Assembly: GCF_001662075.1 (NCBI RefSeq)
Contig: NZ_LYPL01000002.1
Span: 310,001-374,000 of the forward strand
Reading direction: 5' to 3'
DNA: 64,000 bases
Origin: Rhizobium bangladeshense
GTDB lineage: Bacteria > Pseudomonadota > Alphaproteobacteria > Rhizobiales > Rhizobiaceae
The position numbers and the translations under genes were made by a program. This document shows, piece after piece, positions 38,950-47,773 of the stretch. The notes below the pieces were generated by a model. It worked only from the letters and a program-made list of their open reading frames with translations, was not told the DNA's origin and made no database searches. Positions within the stretch are counted from its first letter, which is position 1; every line of letters begins with the position of its first letter.

Positions 38950-40323
38950 TTACAGCAGCGTCCCGCTGAGGATGAGCAGCGCCACCGAGAAGTAGATGAC
39001 GAGCCCGGTGACGTCGACCAGCGTGGCGACGAAGGGTGCCGAGGCGGTGGCCGGATCGAGCCGCAGCCTTTGCAGCACGAAGGGCAGCATCGAACCGCAG
39101 ATCGAGCCGAAGGTGACGATCCCGATCAGAGCGGCAAACACCGTGATGGCGACCATCTGCCAGTGCGGGCCATAGTCGTAGAGCCCGGCGGTCTGCCAGA
39201 AGACGATACGGACGAAGCCGACGAAGCCGAGGATCGCACCGAGCACGATGCCGGTGGGGAGTTCGCGGAAGAGCACCTTCCACCAGTCCGAAAGCTTCAG
39301 CTCGCCGAGCGCCAAGGCCCGGATGATCAGCGATGTCGCCTGCGATCCGGAATTGCCGCCCGAGCTCATGATCAGCGGGATGAACAGGGTCAGCACCACG
39401 GCCTTTTCCAGCTCGCCCTCGAAATGCTGCATGGCGCTTGCCGTCAGCATTTCGCCGAGGAAGAGCGCGGCAAGCCAGCCGGCGCGCTTGCGGATCATGC
39501 CGGCGAAGCCGATCTTCATATAGGGCTGGCCGAGCGCCTCCATGCCGCCGAACTTTTGGGCCGCTTCCGTCGTGTCGGCGATCATCGTGTCGATCACGTC
39601 GTCGACGGTGACGATGCCGAGCATCTGCCCACGTTCGTCGGTCACCGGCAAAGCGAGCAGATCGTGCTTGCGGATCAGCCGAGCGACATCCTCCTGCTTC
39701 ATCAGCGGATCGGCCGCAACCGGAACGCCCTTCTGCGCCACCGTAAGAATGGAAGCATCGGGCTCGCCGGTGATCAGGCGGCGCAGCGTCACCACATGCA
39801 TAAGGGCATGGCTTGCATGGTCGAGCACATAAATGGCGTAGACGGTCTCGCGCGAGCGTTCGACCTGGCGCACATGGTCGAGCGTCTGGCCAACGGTCCA
39901 GCTGTCAGGCACGCTGACGAACTCCGTCGTCATGATGCCGCCGGCGGTGCGCGGCGGATAGCCCATCAGGTGCTGGATGGCGATGCGCACCGGCTCGTCG
40001 AGGCTGGCGAACAGCCGCGCACGGGTCTCGCCGTCGAGTTCGAGCAGCACGTCGGCAACGCGGTCGTTGGACATGCCGTGCAGCAGCCGTGCGGCGTCCT
40101 CGGCACTCAGCAGCGCCAGGATCTGCGCCGCGTTGCGCAGCTCCGGCCGGTCGAGGATGTTGACGGCATAGTCCAGCGGCATGCCGATCAGCACGCGGCC
40201 GGCATCCTGGACGGTGAGCGCGTTCAACGATTCGACGCGTTCGGCGATCGTTGCGCCGCGGCTGTTGTTGATGAAGGCACGGGCGACATGGCCTGCCCGA
40301 AGTGGGAAGCGATTGATATTCAT
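38950..40323 (-). CDS. mgtE: MgtE, magnesium transporter/channel
   Basis: A 457-residue protein starting at ATG 40323 (MNINRFPLRAG). The N domain of helical repeats (residues ~30-130) and a pair of CBS domains (~135-255; LMGYPPRTAGGIMTTEFVSV, DEDD-type Mg2+ sensing surface) precede five C-terminal membrane segments with the pore signature SSGGNSGSQATSLIIRALA. It imports Mg2+ and is gated by cytosolic Mg2+. The frame stays open for a further 165 bases upstream through a structured leader, so a longer start is possible but unlikely. Confidence 0.93.
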   Translation of the reverse strand: MNINRFPLRAGHVARAFINNSRGATIAERVESLNALTVQDAGRVLIGMPLDYAVNILDRPELRNAAQILALLSAEDAARLLHGMSNDRVADVLLELDGETRARLFASLDEPVRIAIQHLMGYPPRTAGGIMTTEFVSVPDSWTVGQTLDHVRQVERSRETVYAIYVLDHASHALMHVVTLRRLITGEPDASILTVAQKGVPVAADPLMKQEDVARLIRKHDLLALPVTDERGQMLGIVTVDDVIDTMIADTTEAAQKFGGMEALGQPYMKIGFAGMIRKRAGWLAALFLGEMLTASAMQHFEGELEKAVVLTLFIPLIMSSGGNSGSQATSLIIRALALGELKLSDWWKVLFRELPTGIVLGAILGFVGFVRIVFWQTAGLYDYGPHWQMVAITVFAALIGIVTFGSICGSMLPFVLQRLRLDPATASAPFVATLVDVTGLVIYFSVALLILSGTLL

Positions 40324-40490
40324 TGAGGCTCGCCTTTCCGTCGATCCGCCGTAGCGTCCCGACGGGCGAGCCGACAGGAGTCGGTCAGCGCACGAAGGCC
40401 GCGTACGGCAAGGGCAATCGACTGCTACTGTCGCTTGGCATCTGAGTGATGGCTCCGTTGAAATCCGTGGAAGACAGGTGTCATCCACGT
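40324..40490 (-). promoter_or_regulatory. Structured 5' leader of mgtE
   Basis: Two pairings are visible. Near the start codon, GGCTCGCC (40327-40334) pairs with GGCGAGCC (40365-40372), and inside it CGTCG (40339-40343) pairs with CGACG (40360-40364); the purine run used as ribosome site abuts the first arm. Further upstream CGTGGA/TCCACG (40466-40471 with 40484-40489) encloses GACA/TGTC (40473-40476 with 40479-40482), a long perfect palindrome but for one pair. It may be a regulatory RNA or an operator. Confidence 0.45.
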
Positions 40491-40577
40491 GTCATGCTAG
40501 GTGGTCCTGAACGCGGAATAAGTCAAGCGGGAGAAATGCTTAACGCCAGAATGTCGCACCCCGGGCGGCCCGCATTA

Positions 40578-41813
40578 TCAGACTGAGGCACCCTGCGGGC
40601 TGCAGCCGCGCCGCTCCAGGCGGACCGACGCAGCAAAAACGAAGAGCCCAAGGAAGGACAGTGCTGCGCCGACATAACCGGTTGCCGCAAAACCGTAGCC
40701 CCAGGCGATGACGAGACCACCCAGCCAGGCGCCGAGCGCATTGGCGATGTTGAAGGCGGAATGATTGGAGGCGGCGGCAAGCGTCTGGGCATCGGCGGCG
40801 ACATCCATCAGCCGCGTCTGCAGCGCCGGGCCGGCGGCGAAACCGCAGCCGACGAGGAAGACCGAGAGGCCGAGCATGTAGGGGCTCGCGGCGGTCAGCG
40901 AGAAGGTGGTCAGCACGACGATATTATAGACGAGCGATCCGCCGATCGTGCCGAGCAACGACTTGTCGGCGAGCCACGAGCCGATGAAATTGCCGGCATT
41001 CATGCCGACGCCGAACAGCACCAGCATGATCGGAACCGCAGTTTCCGGCAGCATCGCCACCTCGGTCGTCGTCGAGGCGATATAGCTGAACATGGCGAAC
41101 ATGCCGCCATAGCCGACGGCGGCGATGCCGAGCGTCAGCCAGACTTGCGGCCGGCGGAAGGCGCCAAGTTCGCGCAGGAAGCTCGCTTCTTCGGAAACCC
41201 TGTCCTTGGGAACGTGGAACCAGATCAGCGCCACCGTCAGCAGGCCGACGACGCCGACCGTCAGAAATGCCACCTGCCAGTCGAGCGATTGGCCGAAGAG
41301 CGTTGTTGCCGGCGTGCCGAGAAGGGTGGCCACCGTCAATCCGAGCATGACGCGCCCGACCGCGCGTGCCCGCCGATGTACCGGCACCATCGAGGCGGCG
41401 ACCAGGGCCGCAACGCCGAAATAGGCGCCATGCGGCAGGCCGCTGACGAAGCGCAGCAGAGTGAAGGTCTCGAAGGTCGGGGCGACGGCGCTGAGAATGT
41501 TGCCGGCGGCAAAGACCAGCATCAGCGTCAACAGCAGCGTGCGGCGCGCCATCTTGGCGGCGAGCACGGCGATGACCGGTGCGCCGATGACGACGCCGAG
41601 CGCATAGGCGCTGATGACATAGCCGGCCTGCGGCGTCGTCACCGAGAAGGTTTCGGCGACATTTGGCAGCAGTCCCATGATGGCGAATTCGCCGGTGCCG
41701 ATGGCGAAGCCGCCGCAGGCAAGCGCCAGTTGAACCAAGGCTACGGTCGTCGCCGACGGCAGCTCGGCATCCGGCTGGATTTCGACGGGTTCGTTGATCG
41801 CGATCTGGCTCAC
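40578..41813 (-). CDS. MFS transporter, AraJ/sugar-efflux (DHA1) type
   Basis: A 411-residue protein. I start it at GTG 41813 (VSQIAINEPV), which has AAGGAG six bases upstream, rather than the open frame to 41948. It has 12 membrane segments, with GTGEFAIMGLLPNVAETF in the first and a conserved Arg-rich loop HRRARAVGRVMLGLTVATLL, typical of the AraJ/NepI/YdhP group that exports sugars, nucleosides or drugs. It is divergent from the diacylglycerol-kinase-like gene. Confidence 0.88.
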   Translation of the reverse strand: MSQIAINEPVEIQPDAELPSATTVALVQLALACGGFAIGTGEFAIMGLLPNVAETFSVTTPQAGYVISAYALGVVIGAPVIAVLAAKMARRTLLLTLMLVFAAGNILSAVAPTFETFTLLRFVSGLPHGAYFGVAALVAASMVPVHRRARAVGRVMLGLTVATLLGTPATTLFGQSLDWQVAFLTVGVVGLLTVALIWFHVPKDRVSEEASFLRELGAFRRPQVWLTLGIAAVGYGGMFAMFSYIASTTTEVAMLPETAVPIMLVLFGVGMNAGNFIGSWLADKSLLGTIGGSLVYNIVVLTTFSLTAASPYMLGLSVFLVGCGFAAGPALQTRLMDVAADAQTLAAASNHSAFNIANALGAWLGGLVIAWGYGFAATGYVGAALSFLGLFVFAASVRLERRGCSPQGASV

Positions 41814-42104
41814 GAGAGCTCCTTGAGGCGGTTCTCTGCTTGGCAATGGCCCTGGCGCGGAGGCGGGCGATCGTTTGGAACGGCAGGACGTGGAGAGGTA
41901 TTGGGAACCTCTATCTATCCGTGAGGCCCCTGCCGGCGTCGAGTGCATTTTTTGCAGTGCAGCGTCCTGTTATGTGCATATGTCTATTGCAAATTTTGCA
42001 TTTCTGGCTCTTCTGAGGGAAAGCGGCGGCGCTTGAAATCGCCGATGCCGCGACCATCTCAGGAGCAAGGCAGGAGCAGTTCCGCGCCAGAGAAGGGAGG
42101 CCTC

Positions 42105-43049
42105 ATGAAGCTTGTAGGCTTTTTCAATCGCGATGGCGGCACCTTCAGGACCACCGATATGCTGGCCTACGAGAAAAGGGCGGAGGCAGCGTTCCGCGAA
42201 GCGGGCCACGATTTCGAAGCCATCGTTTTCTCCGGCAAGGAGATCATTCCCGCCATGGAGCGGGCTGCGAGGCGCGACGATATTGATGGCATTGTCGCCG
42301 GCGGCGGCGACGGCACGATTTCGGCGGCGGCATCGATCGCCTGGAAAAACGGCATTGCCCTCGGCGTCGTGCCGGCCGGCACCATGAACCTTTTTGCCCG
42401 CTCGCTGCGCGTGCCGCTCGATATCTGGCAGGCCCTCGATGTGCTTGCGACCGGCGAGATCGACAATGTCGATATTGCCAGCGCCAATGGCCGGCCCTTC
42501 ATCCACCAGTTTTCCGCCGGCCTGCATGCCCGCATGGTGCGCTACCGCAACGCCTACAGCTATCGTTCCAGGCTGGGCAAGATCCGGGCGAGCACCAAAG
42601 CCGCTCTCGGAGTGATCTTCAATCCGCCCGAGTTCGAGGTAGAGTTCGAGGCGGCCGGGATGCGCGAGCGCCGCTGGGTGTCCGCGGTCTCGGTCTCCAA
42701 CAACCCATTCGGCGAGAACGCGCTGCTCTACGCCGATAATCTCAGAAGCGGCGAACTCGGCTTCTATACGGCAAATCCGTTGAAGCCCCTCGGTGTCGCC
42801 CGCCTTGCCATCGACATGCTGCGCGGCAAGGTCCGCGAGAATGCCGATGTCATGGTCATGCATCCGGCCGAAGTGCACCTGCACTTCCCGAAACTGCGCT
42901 CCAAGGCTAATTGCGTCATGGACGGCGAGCTGCTGCCGCTCGCACGCGACGTCTCGATCCGGCTGCATCCGGGTGAACTGAAAGTCCTCGTCAAGCAGGG
43001 TCTGGCCGCCCAGGTGAATGAGGACGAACGCCGCGAGCCGGCCGCGTAA
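42105..43049 (+). CDS. Diacylglycerol kinase-like (DAGK_cat) lipid kinase
   Basis: A 314-residue protein starting at ATG 42105 with GGGAGG six bases before. The nucleotide motif GIVAGGGDGTISAAA is near residues 62-76, with PAGTMNLFARSL after it; the C-terminal domain holds SVSNNPFGENALLYAD. It belongs to the YegS/DagK-like group, phosphorylating diacylglycerol or another lipid. The longer open frame upstream (to 41943) lacks a ribosome site. It is convergent with the glutamine-synthetase-like gene. Confidence 0.88.
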   Translation: MKLVGFFNRDGGTFRTTDMLAYEKRAEAAFREAGHDFEAIVFSGKEIIPAMERAARRDDIDGIVAGGGDGTISAAASIAWKNGIALGVVPAGTMNLFARSLRVPLDIWQALDVLATGEIDNVDIASANGRPFIHQFSAGLHARMVRYRNAYSYRSRLGKIRASTKAALGVIFNPPEFEVEFEAAGMRERRWVSAVSVSNNPFGENALLYADNLRSGELGFYTANPLKPLGVARLAIDMLRGKVRENADVMVMHPAEVHLHFPKLRSKANCVMDGELLPLARDVSIRLHPGELKVLVKQGLAAQVNEDERREPAA

Positions 43050-43068
43050 GTCGGCTGCGGAATAAGCC

Positions 43069-44418
43069 TCAGAGCCGCGGCAGATAGGTGCGGTAGTCGA
43101 AATCCGACACGGTGCTGAGATGCGCAAGCGCTTCCTTGCGCTTGGTGTCGCCGTAGAGTGCCTGGTAGCGTGCGCCGAAGATGTCGGCGATGAAGGGCGA
43201 GGTGCGAAACGTCTCGACCGCGCTGAGGAAATCATGTGTCAGCCGGGTCGTATTCGCGGGCGTGTATGAAGGCGTTGTCTCCTCGCCGGGGTCGAGTTCT
43301 CGGTCCAGCCCATTCAGCATGCCGCCGAGGATTGCCGCGAGCAGCAGATAGGGATTGGCATCGGCGCCAGCGACGCGGTGCTCGATACGCGCGGCCGGCC
43401 CGTCCTTGTCAGGGATGCGGATCGCCGTGCCGCGGTGACCGCTGCCCCAGGTCAGATCGACCGGTGCGAAGGAACCCGGCTGGAAGCGGCGGTAGGAATT
43501 GGCGAGGGGCGCAAAGATCAGCTGCGCCGCGCGCATGCTGTCGAGCAGAGCGGCCGTCACCGATTTCAACAGCTTCGGCTCGCCGCCCTTGGCATCGAGG
43601 ATGTTACGGCCCTGGCCGTCGATGACGCTGGCATGCACATGCAGACCGGAACCGGCATGCTCTGAATAGGGCTTGGCCATGCAGGTCGATTTCAGCCCGT
43701 GGCGGCGCGCCGCCTGTTCGGCGATGCGCTTGAGATAGAGGCAGTCGTCGGCGGCAGCCAGCGCATTGGCGCGATGCATGAGATTGACCTCGAACTGGCC
43801 CGGGCCGAATTCCGCCGTCGTCGCATCCGCCGGCAATCCCTGGGCCTTGGCGTAAGCCTTGAGCGTCTGCAGATAGTCACCGAGCGCATCGACGGCGCTC
43901 ATGTCGTAGAGCTGAAAGCCGTTCGGTTCGCCGCGATAGGTGAGGCTTGCAGGCGGGGAGGGTCGCCCGGTTTCCCGCCAGCCCGCTGACATCACGTAGA
44001 ATTCAAGCTCGGTGGCAACGACAGGCGTCAGCCCGCGGCTGCGATAGCGCTCGACCACCGAAGCGAGGATGGCGCGCGGATCCATGAAGCTCGGGGTGCC
44101 GTCGAATTCACACATGGTGGCGAGCGCCTGCATCGAGCCCTCCGGCGCCCAGGGCATCGGCGCAAGGCTGCGCCGGTCGGCGACGACCATGCCGTCGGGA
44201 TCGCCGATCGTCAGCGACAGGCCGGTAATGTCGTCATTGTCGTCGCCCCAGATATCGAGCGACTGGGTCGACGTCGGCAGGCGGATCTCGCCGGCCCAGA
44301 CCTTGCCTTCGGCGCCTGATGGAAGCTGCTTGCCGCGCAGCTCGCCGTTCATGCCGACGATCAGGATCTCGAAACGCGGGTCGCCACCGGCCTTGCCGTC
44401 CATCCTGTCTCTCGCCAT
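43069..44418 (-). CDS. Glutamine synthetase-family ligase, gamma-glutamylpolyamine-synthetase-like
   Basis: A 449-residue protein with the GS fold: metal-site glutamate TELEFYVMSA, substrate loop TAEFGPGQFEVNLMH, SGLHVHASV (HxH) and RIEHRVAGADANPYL. The N-terminus lacks the long beta-grasp features of nitrogen-assimilating GS, and the sequence style is that of PuuA/GlnA3-like ligases that join glutamate to putrescine or other amines. It is divergent from an omega-type aminotransferase, a pairing expected for amine breakdown. I start it at ATG 44418; a TTG at 44448 adds ten residues. Confidence 0.82.
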   Translation of the reverse strand: MARDRMDGKAGGDPRFEILIVGMNGELRGKQLPSGAEGKVWAGEIRLPTSTQSLDIWGDDNDDITGLSLTIGDPDGMVVADRRSLAPMPWAPEGSMQALATMCEFDGTPSFMDPRAILASVVERYRSRGLTPVVATELEFYVMSAGWRETGRPSPPASLTYRGEPNGFQLYDMSAVDALGDYLQTLKAYAKAQGLPADATTAEFGPGQFEVNLMHRANALAAADDCLYLKRIAEQAARRHGLKSTCMAKPYSEHAGSGLHVHASVIDGQGRNILDAKGGEPKLLKSVTAALLDSMRAAQLIFAPLANSYRRFQPGSFAPVDLTWGSGHRGTAIRIPDKDGPAARIEHRVAGADANPYLLLAAILGGMLNGLDRELDPGEETTPSYTPANTTRLTHDFLSAVETFRTSPFIADIFGARYQALYGDTKRKEALAHLSTVSDFDYRTYLPRL

Positions 44419-44500
44419 GACCTTGAAAATCCTCCGGGACAAGGCCAAGCTCCTATCTCATCGATAGCAGCCTTTCAATCCGCGAGGGTCTTCACCAGCC

Positions 44501-45868
44501 ATGCCCGACACTTACCAGCCCTCGAACCTTGCAACGATCGACGCAGCCCATCATCTGCACCCCTTCGCCGACATGAAGAAGCTGAATGCCGATGGCGCCC
44601 GCGTCATCCAGCGCGGTGAGGGCGTTTACATCTTCGATGATCGCGGCCGGAAATATCTCGATGGCTTCGCCGGCCTCTGGTGCGTCAATATTGGCTATGG
44701 CCGCCGCGAGATCGTTGAGGCCGTCGCAAGGCAGATGAACGAGCTGCCCTATTACAACACCTTTTTCGGCACGACCTCGACGCCGACGGCGCTGCTGGCG
44801 CAGAAGGTGACGTCGCATGCGGGTGCGCGTTTCAACCATATCTTCTTCACCGGCTCCGGCTCGGAGGCGAACGACACCTGGTTCCGCATGGTCCGTGTCT
44901 ATTGGAGCGCCGTCGGCAAGCCGTCGAAGAAGATCGTCATCGCGAGAAGGAACGGCTACCACGGGTCGACCGTCGCCGGCGCCAGCCTCGGCGGCATGAA
45001 ATACATGCACGAGCAGGGCGACCTGCCGATCCCGGGAATCGCCCATATCGGCCAGCCCTATTGGTACGGCGAGGGCGGCGATCTCTCGCCTGATGAATTC
45101 GGGCTGAAGGTCGCCCGCGAACTCGACGCGAAGATCGATGAGCTGGGCGAGGAGAACGTCGCCGCCTTCGTCGCCGAGCCGGTGCAGGGGGCTGCCGGCG
45201 TCATCATCCCGCCCGAAACCTATTGGCCGGAGATCGACCGCATCTGCAAGGCGCGCAATATCCTGCTGGTCACCGACGAGGTGATCTGCGGTTTCGGCCG
45301 GCTGGGCGCCTGGTTCGGCCACCAGCATTTCGGCGTCGAGCCGGATCTTGCGCCGATCGCAAAGGGGCTTTCCTCCGGTTATTTGCCGATCGGCGGCGTG
45401 CTCGTCAGCGATAAGATTGCCGACGTGCTGATCAACGAGGTCGGCGAGTTCAACCACGGCTTCACCTATTCCGGCCACCCGGTCTGTGCGGCCGCCGCCC
45501 TCGAAAACCTGCGCATCATCGAGGCGGAAGGGCTGGTCGAACGTGTGCGCGACGATATCGGCCCCTATTTCGGCAGCGCCTGGGCAGCGCTCGCGGACCA
45601 TGACCTGGTCGGCGAGGCCGTTAGCATCGGCCTGATGGGCGGCTTGCAGCTTGCCGCCGACAAGAGCACGCGCAGCCGTCATGAGAAGCCCGATCAGGTC
45701 GGCGCGCTGGTGCGCAATCACGCGCTGGCAAACGGCCTCGTGCTGCGCGCCACCGGCGACCGCATGCTGGCCTCGCCGCCACTCGTCATCAGCCACGCGG
45801 AGGTGGACGAGATGGCGAGGATTACCAAGCTGGCGCTGGATGCGGCCTGGAAAGAGCTGAGATCCTGA
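44501..45868 (+). CDS. Class III aminotransferase, putrescine/omega-amino type
   Basis: A 455-residue PLP enzyme. The cofactor lysine is K288 in PIAKGLSSGYLPIGG; GSGSEANDTWFRMVRVYW and LLVTDEVICGFGRLGAWFG are conserved class III features. It resembles SpuC/pyruvate-dependent polyamine and beta-alanine aminotransferases. Its divergent neighbour, a glutamylpolyamine-ligase-like gene 82 bases away, supports a role in diamine catabolism for nitrogen. The 82-base shared region is too short to hold an extra gene and probably holds both promoters. Confidence 0.88.
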   Translation: MPDTYQPSNLATIDAAHHLHPFADMKKLNADGARVIQRGEGVYIFDDRGRKYLDGFAGLWCVNIGYGRREIVEAVARQMNELPYYNTFFGTTSTPTALLAQKVTSHAGARFNHIFFTGSGSEANDTWFRMVRVYWSAVGKPSKKIVIARRNGYHGSTVAGASLGGMKYMHEQGDLPIPGIAHIGQPYWYGEGGDLSPDEFGLKVARELDAKIDELGEENVAAFVAEPVQGAAGVIIPPETYWPEIDRICKARNILLVTDEVICGFGRLGAWFGHQHFGVEPDLAPIAKGLSSGYLPIGGVLVSDKIADVLINEVGEFNHGFTYSGHPVCAAAALENLRIIEAEGLVERVRDDIGPYFGSAWAALADHDLVGEAVSIGLMGGLQLAADKSTRSRHEKPDQVGALVRNHALANGLVLRATGDRMLASPPLVISHAEVDEMARITKLALDAAWKELRS

Positions 45869-46284
45869 TGTCGCTCAGCCGGCTGGTTCCATTGCGGATG
45901 CGGCGATAAGCAGGCGCTCGCAATGCCCGCACTTCCGGGCGTATCGCAACGTTGGCGCTGAAACACAGGTGAGGCGGATGTGGTAAGGCTGGCCCAATGA
46001 AGCACCGGTTGTAGTGTGTCTCTGTACGCCGGCGGCGAGTTTGGCGAGAACGCCAGCCACACTCTCCGTCATCCCAGGCCTTTGAGCCTGGGATCCATGC
46101 GGCTGCTGCTGATGGATGCGGTGTGGATGCTCGGCTCAAGGCCACTGCTGTCCGGTTTGCGTCGACGGCTGCAGCCGGATGAGCGGGCGGCGATCTCTTA
46201 GGGCGACGATTTTCTACCACTTTAATCAAGGCTACACTTATTCCGGCCAATGGGTCCAAGCGATCGCCATATTCCTGATTTCAC
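45869..46284. repeat. Intergenic region with a rhizobial ATCCCAGGC palindrome
   Basis: About 415 bases with no gene I can support. ATCCCAGGC (46071-46079) pairs exactly with GCCTGGGAT (46086-46094) around a six-base loop, in the context GTCATCCC...GGGATCCATG that recurs between genes in many rhizobial genomes. Short frames on both strands (up to about 145 residues) have no ribosome site and Arg/Ser-rich composition of non-coding GC-rich DNA. Confidence 0.6.
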
Positions 46285-47772
46285 TCAGTTCGACCGGTCG
46301 AGCCAAGCATACCCGAATCGGTAGCGATCGTCGCCGCGCTGATAGAAATAGGGCACGTCGATCACCGATGCCTGAGGCGCGGACACGCCGAGATTGGCCT
46401 GGAGCCACTCAGCCATGGCCGGCGGAAGCGCTTCGCTTCCCCCCTTCGGCGAGATCAGCCACACGAGAAGCAGCGGTTGTCGGCCGCTAAGATCCGGGCG
46501 GAAGCCGGGATAATCCACGGAGAGGACCGGCACATCAGGGATATCCTGCCTGAGATTGCCGGCGAGCAGGCTGTCGCCGGCAAGGATCGCTGCCGGTTCG
46601 CCCTGTTTGCGCAAGCTTTCCAGCATCGTGGCATAGGGCCTGTTCAGCCGTTCGTAATGGCCGGTGAAGCGTGCAGCCGCGACGCTGCCGTAAAGGGCGG
46701 CCGGCACGCCGATCATGATGACGGCGACGACGGCCATGAAACGCCGGAACGCCGTTTCTGTCGCGACGCCGGCTGCGTCGATCTTCAGGCAGAAATAGAG
46801 CGGCAGGATGAAGAGCATCGGCACCAGCCAGCGATCCTTGATGCCGGCAGCACCGCCGAAGACGATCAAAAACAGGATGCCGATGACGAAGACGAGCATC
46901 ATCCGCTCGATGAGCCGCGTCCATTCCGATCGAGCGGCCAATGCGGGGCGAAGGTCCTTGCCGAAGACGACAGCGAACACTGCCACGGTCAACCCGGCGA
47001 AGCTGACGATGGCAAGTGCGAGAGAGCCGACGCCCATGGCCACCTGCATGGGATAGCTGGCATTGTCGCTGGCGGTCATCTTTTCCAGGGTGCGGGCGGT
47101 GGCGAAGTCGAGATTGTCCTTCAGCCAGAAGAGATGCGGCAAGGTGATGACGAGGGCAACGATAGCGGTTGCCGCCAGCCGTCGATCGAAAATCCGCCCC
47201 CGCCAGCGCGCATCCGCCAGCGCGCCGATCAAGGCTGCGGCCGGCAGGATGGCGAAATTATATTTGGCGAGCAGGCCGAAACCGATGCCAATGCCTGTTA
47301 TCAGATAGGAGGCAAGGCTCGGCTGTTTCAGACTGCGGATGAAGCCGTAGAAGAAGATGCTGGCCGAGAAGAAGACCGCGACCGTGTGCGTCAGGTCTCG
47401 CTGCATCTCGAAAACCATTTGCGGGATGGTCAGCAATCCGAGCGTCGCGATCGCCGCCAGCGCCTTGTCGCGCAAAATGAGACGCGCGGTCAGGCTGTAC
47501 AGCAGGTAGGCGCTGAACAGCAGGAGATTCTTCACCACCGAAAGCGCGACAAGCGAAACACCGGCGAACTGGAAGACGGCATATTGCAGCCAGTTGTAGA
47601 ACGGCGGCTGTGGGCCGTAACCGGCGGCGAGCCATTGCGAGCGGAAAACCTGTTCGGCCTCGTCGAGATCGAGTGAATGCGAGGTTGCGAGCCGCACACC
47701 GACCTGAAGCGTGAAATAGACGGCCAGCGGCACGAAAATCCAGCGCATATCGTGAAGACCGGTCTTGATCAT
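46285..47772 (-). CDS. GT39 family glycosyltransferase, Rgt-type galacturonosyltransferase-like
   Basis: A 495-residue membrane protein, first copy of three GT39 paralogues. I start it at ATG 47772, whose first base abuts the stop of the upstream gene (two bases apart); a start at 47802 overlaps that gene. The first periplasmic loop has [17 protein letters not shown], with the DE pair needed by ArnT-like enzymes, followed by [13 protein letters not shown]. About ten membrane segments follow. Rhizobial RgtA-C enzymes of this class use dodecaprenyl-phosphate-galacturonic acid to decorate LPS core sugars. Individual letter unassigned. Confidence 0.75.
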   Translation of the reverse strand: MIKTGLHDMRWIFVPLAVYFTLQVGVRLATSHSLDLDEAEQVFRSQWLAAGYGPQPPFYNWLQYAVFQFAGVSLVALSVVKNLLLFSAYLLYSLTARLILRDKALAAIATLGLLTIPQMVFEMQRDLTHTVAVFFSASIFFYGFIRSLKQPSLASYLITGIGIGFGLLAKYNFAILPAAALIGALADARWRGRIFDRRLAATAIVALVITLPHLFWLKDNLDFATARTLEKMTASDNASYPMQVAMGVGSLALAIVSFAGLTVAVFAVVFGKDLRPALAARSEWTRLIERMMLVFVIGILFLIVFGGAAGIKDRWLVPMLFILPLYFCLKIDAAGVATETAFRRFMAVVAVIMIGVPAALYGSVAAARFTGHYERLNRPYATMLESLRKQGEPAAILAGDSLLAGNLRQDIPDVPVLSVDYPGFRPDLSGRQPLLLVWLISPKGGSEALPPAMAEWLQANLGVSAPQASVIDVPYFYQRGDDRYRFGYAWLDRSN

Positions 47773-47773
47773 T

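Noticed and set aside
45869-46284. Small frames in the region after the aminotransferase
   Set aside because: No ribosome sites, and they run through the ATCCCAGGC palindrome that is typical non-coding repeat.
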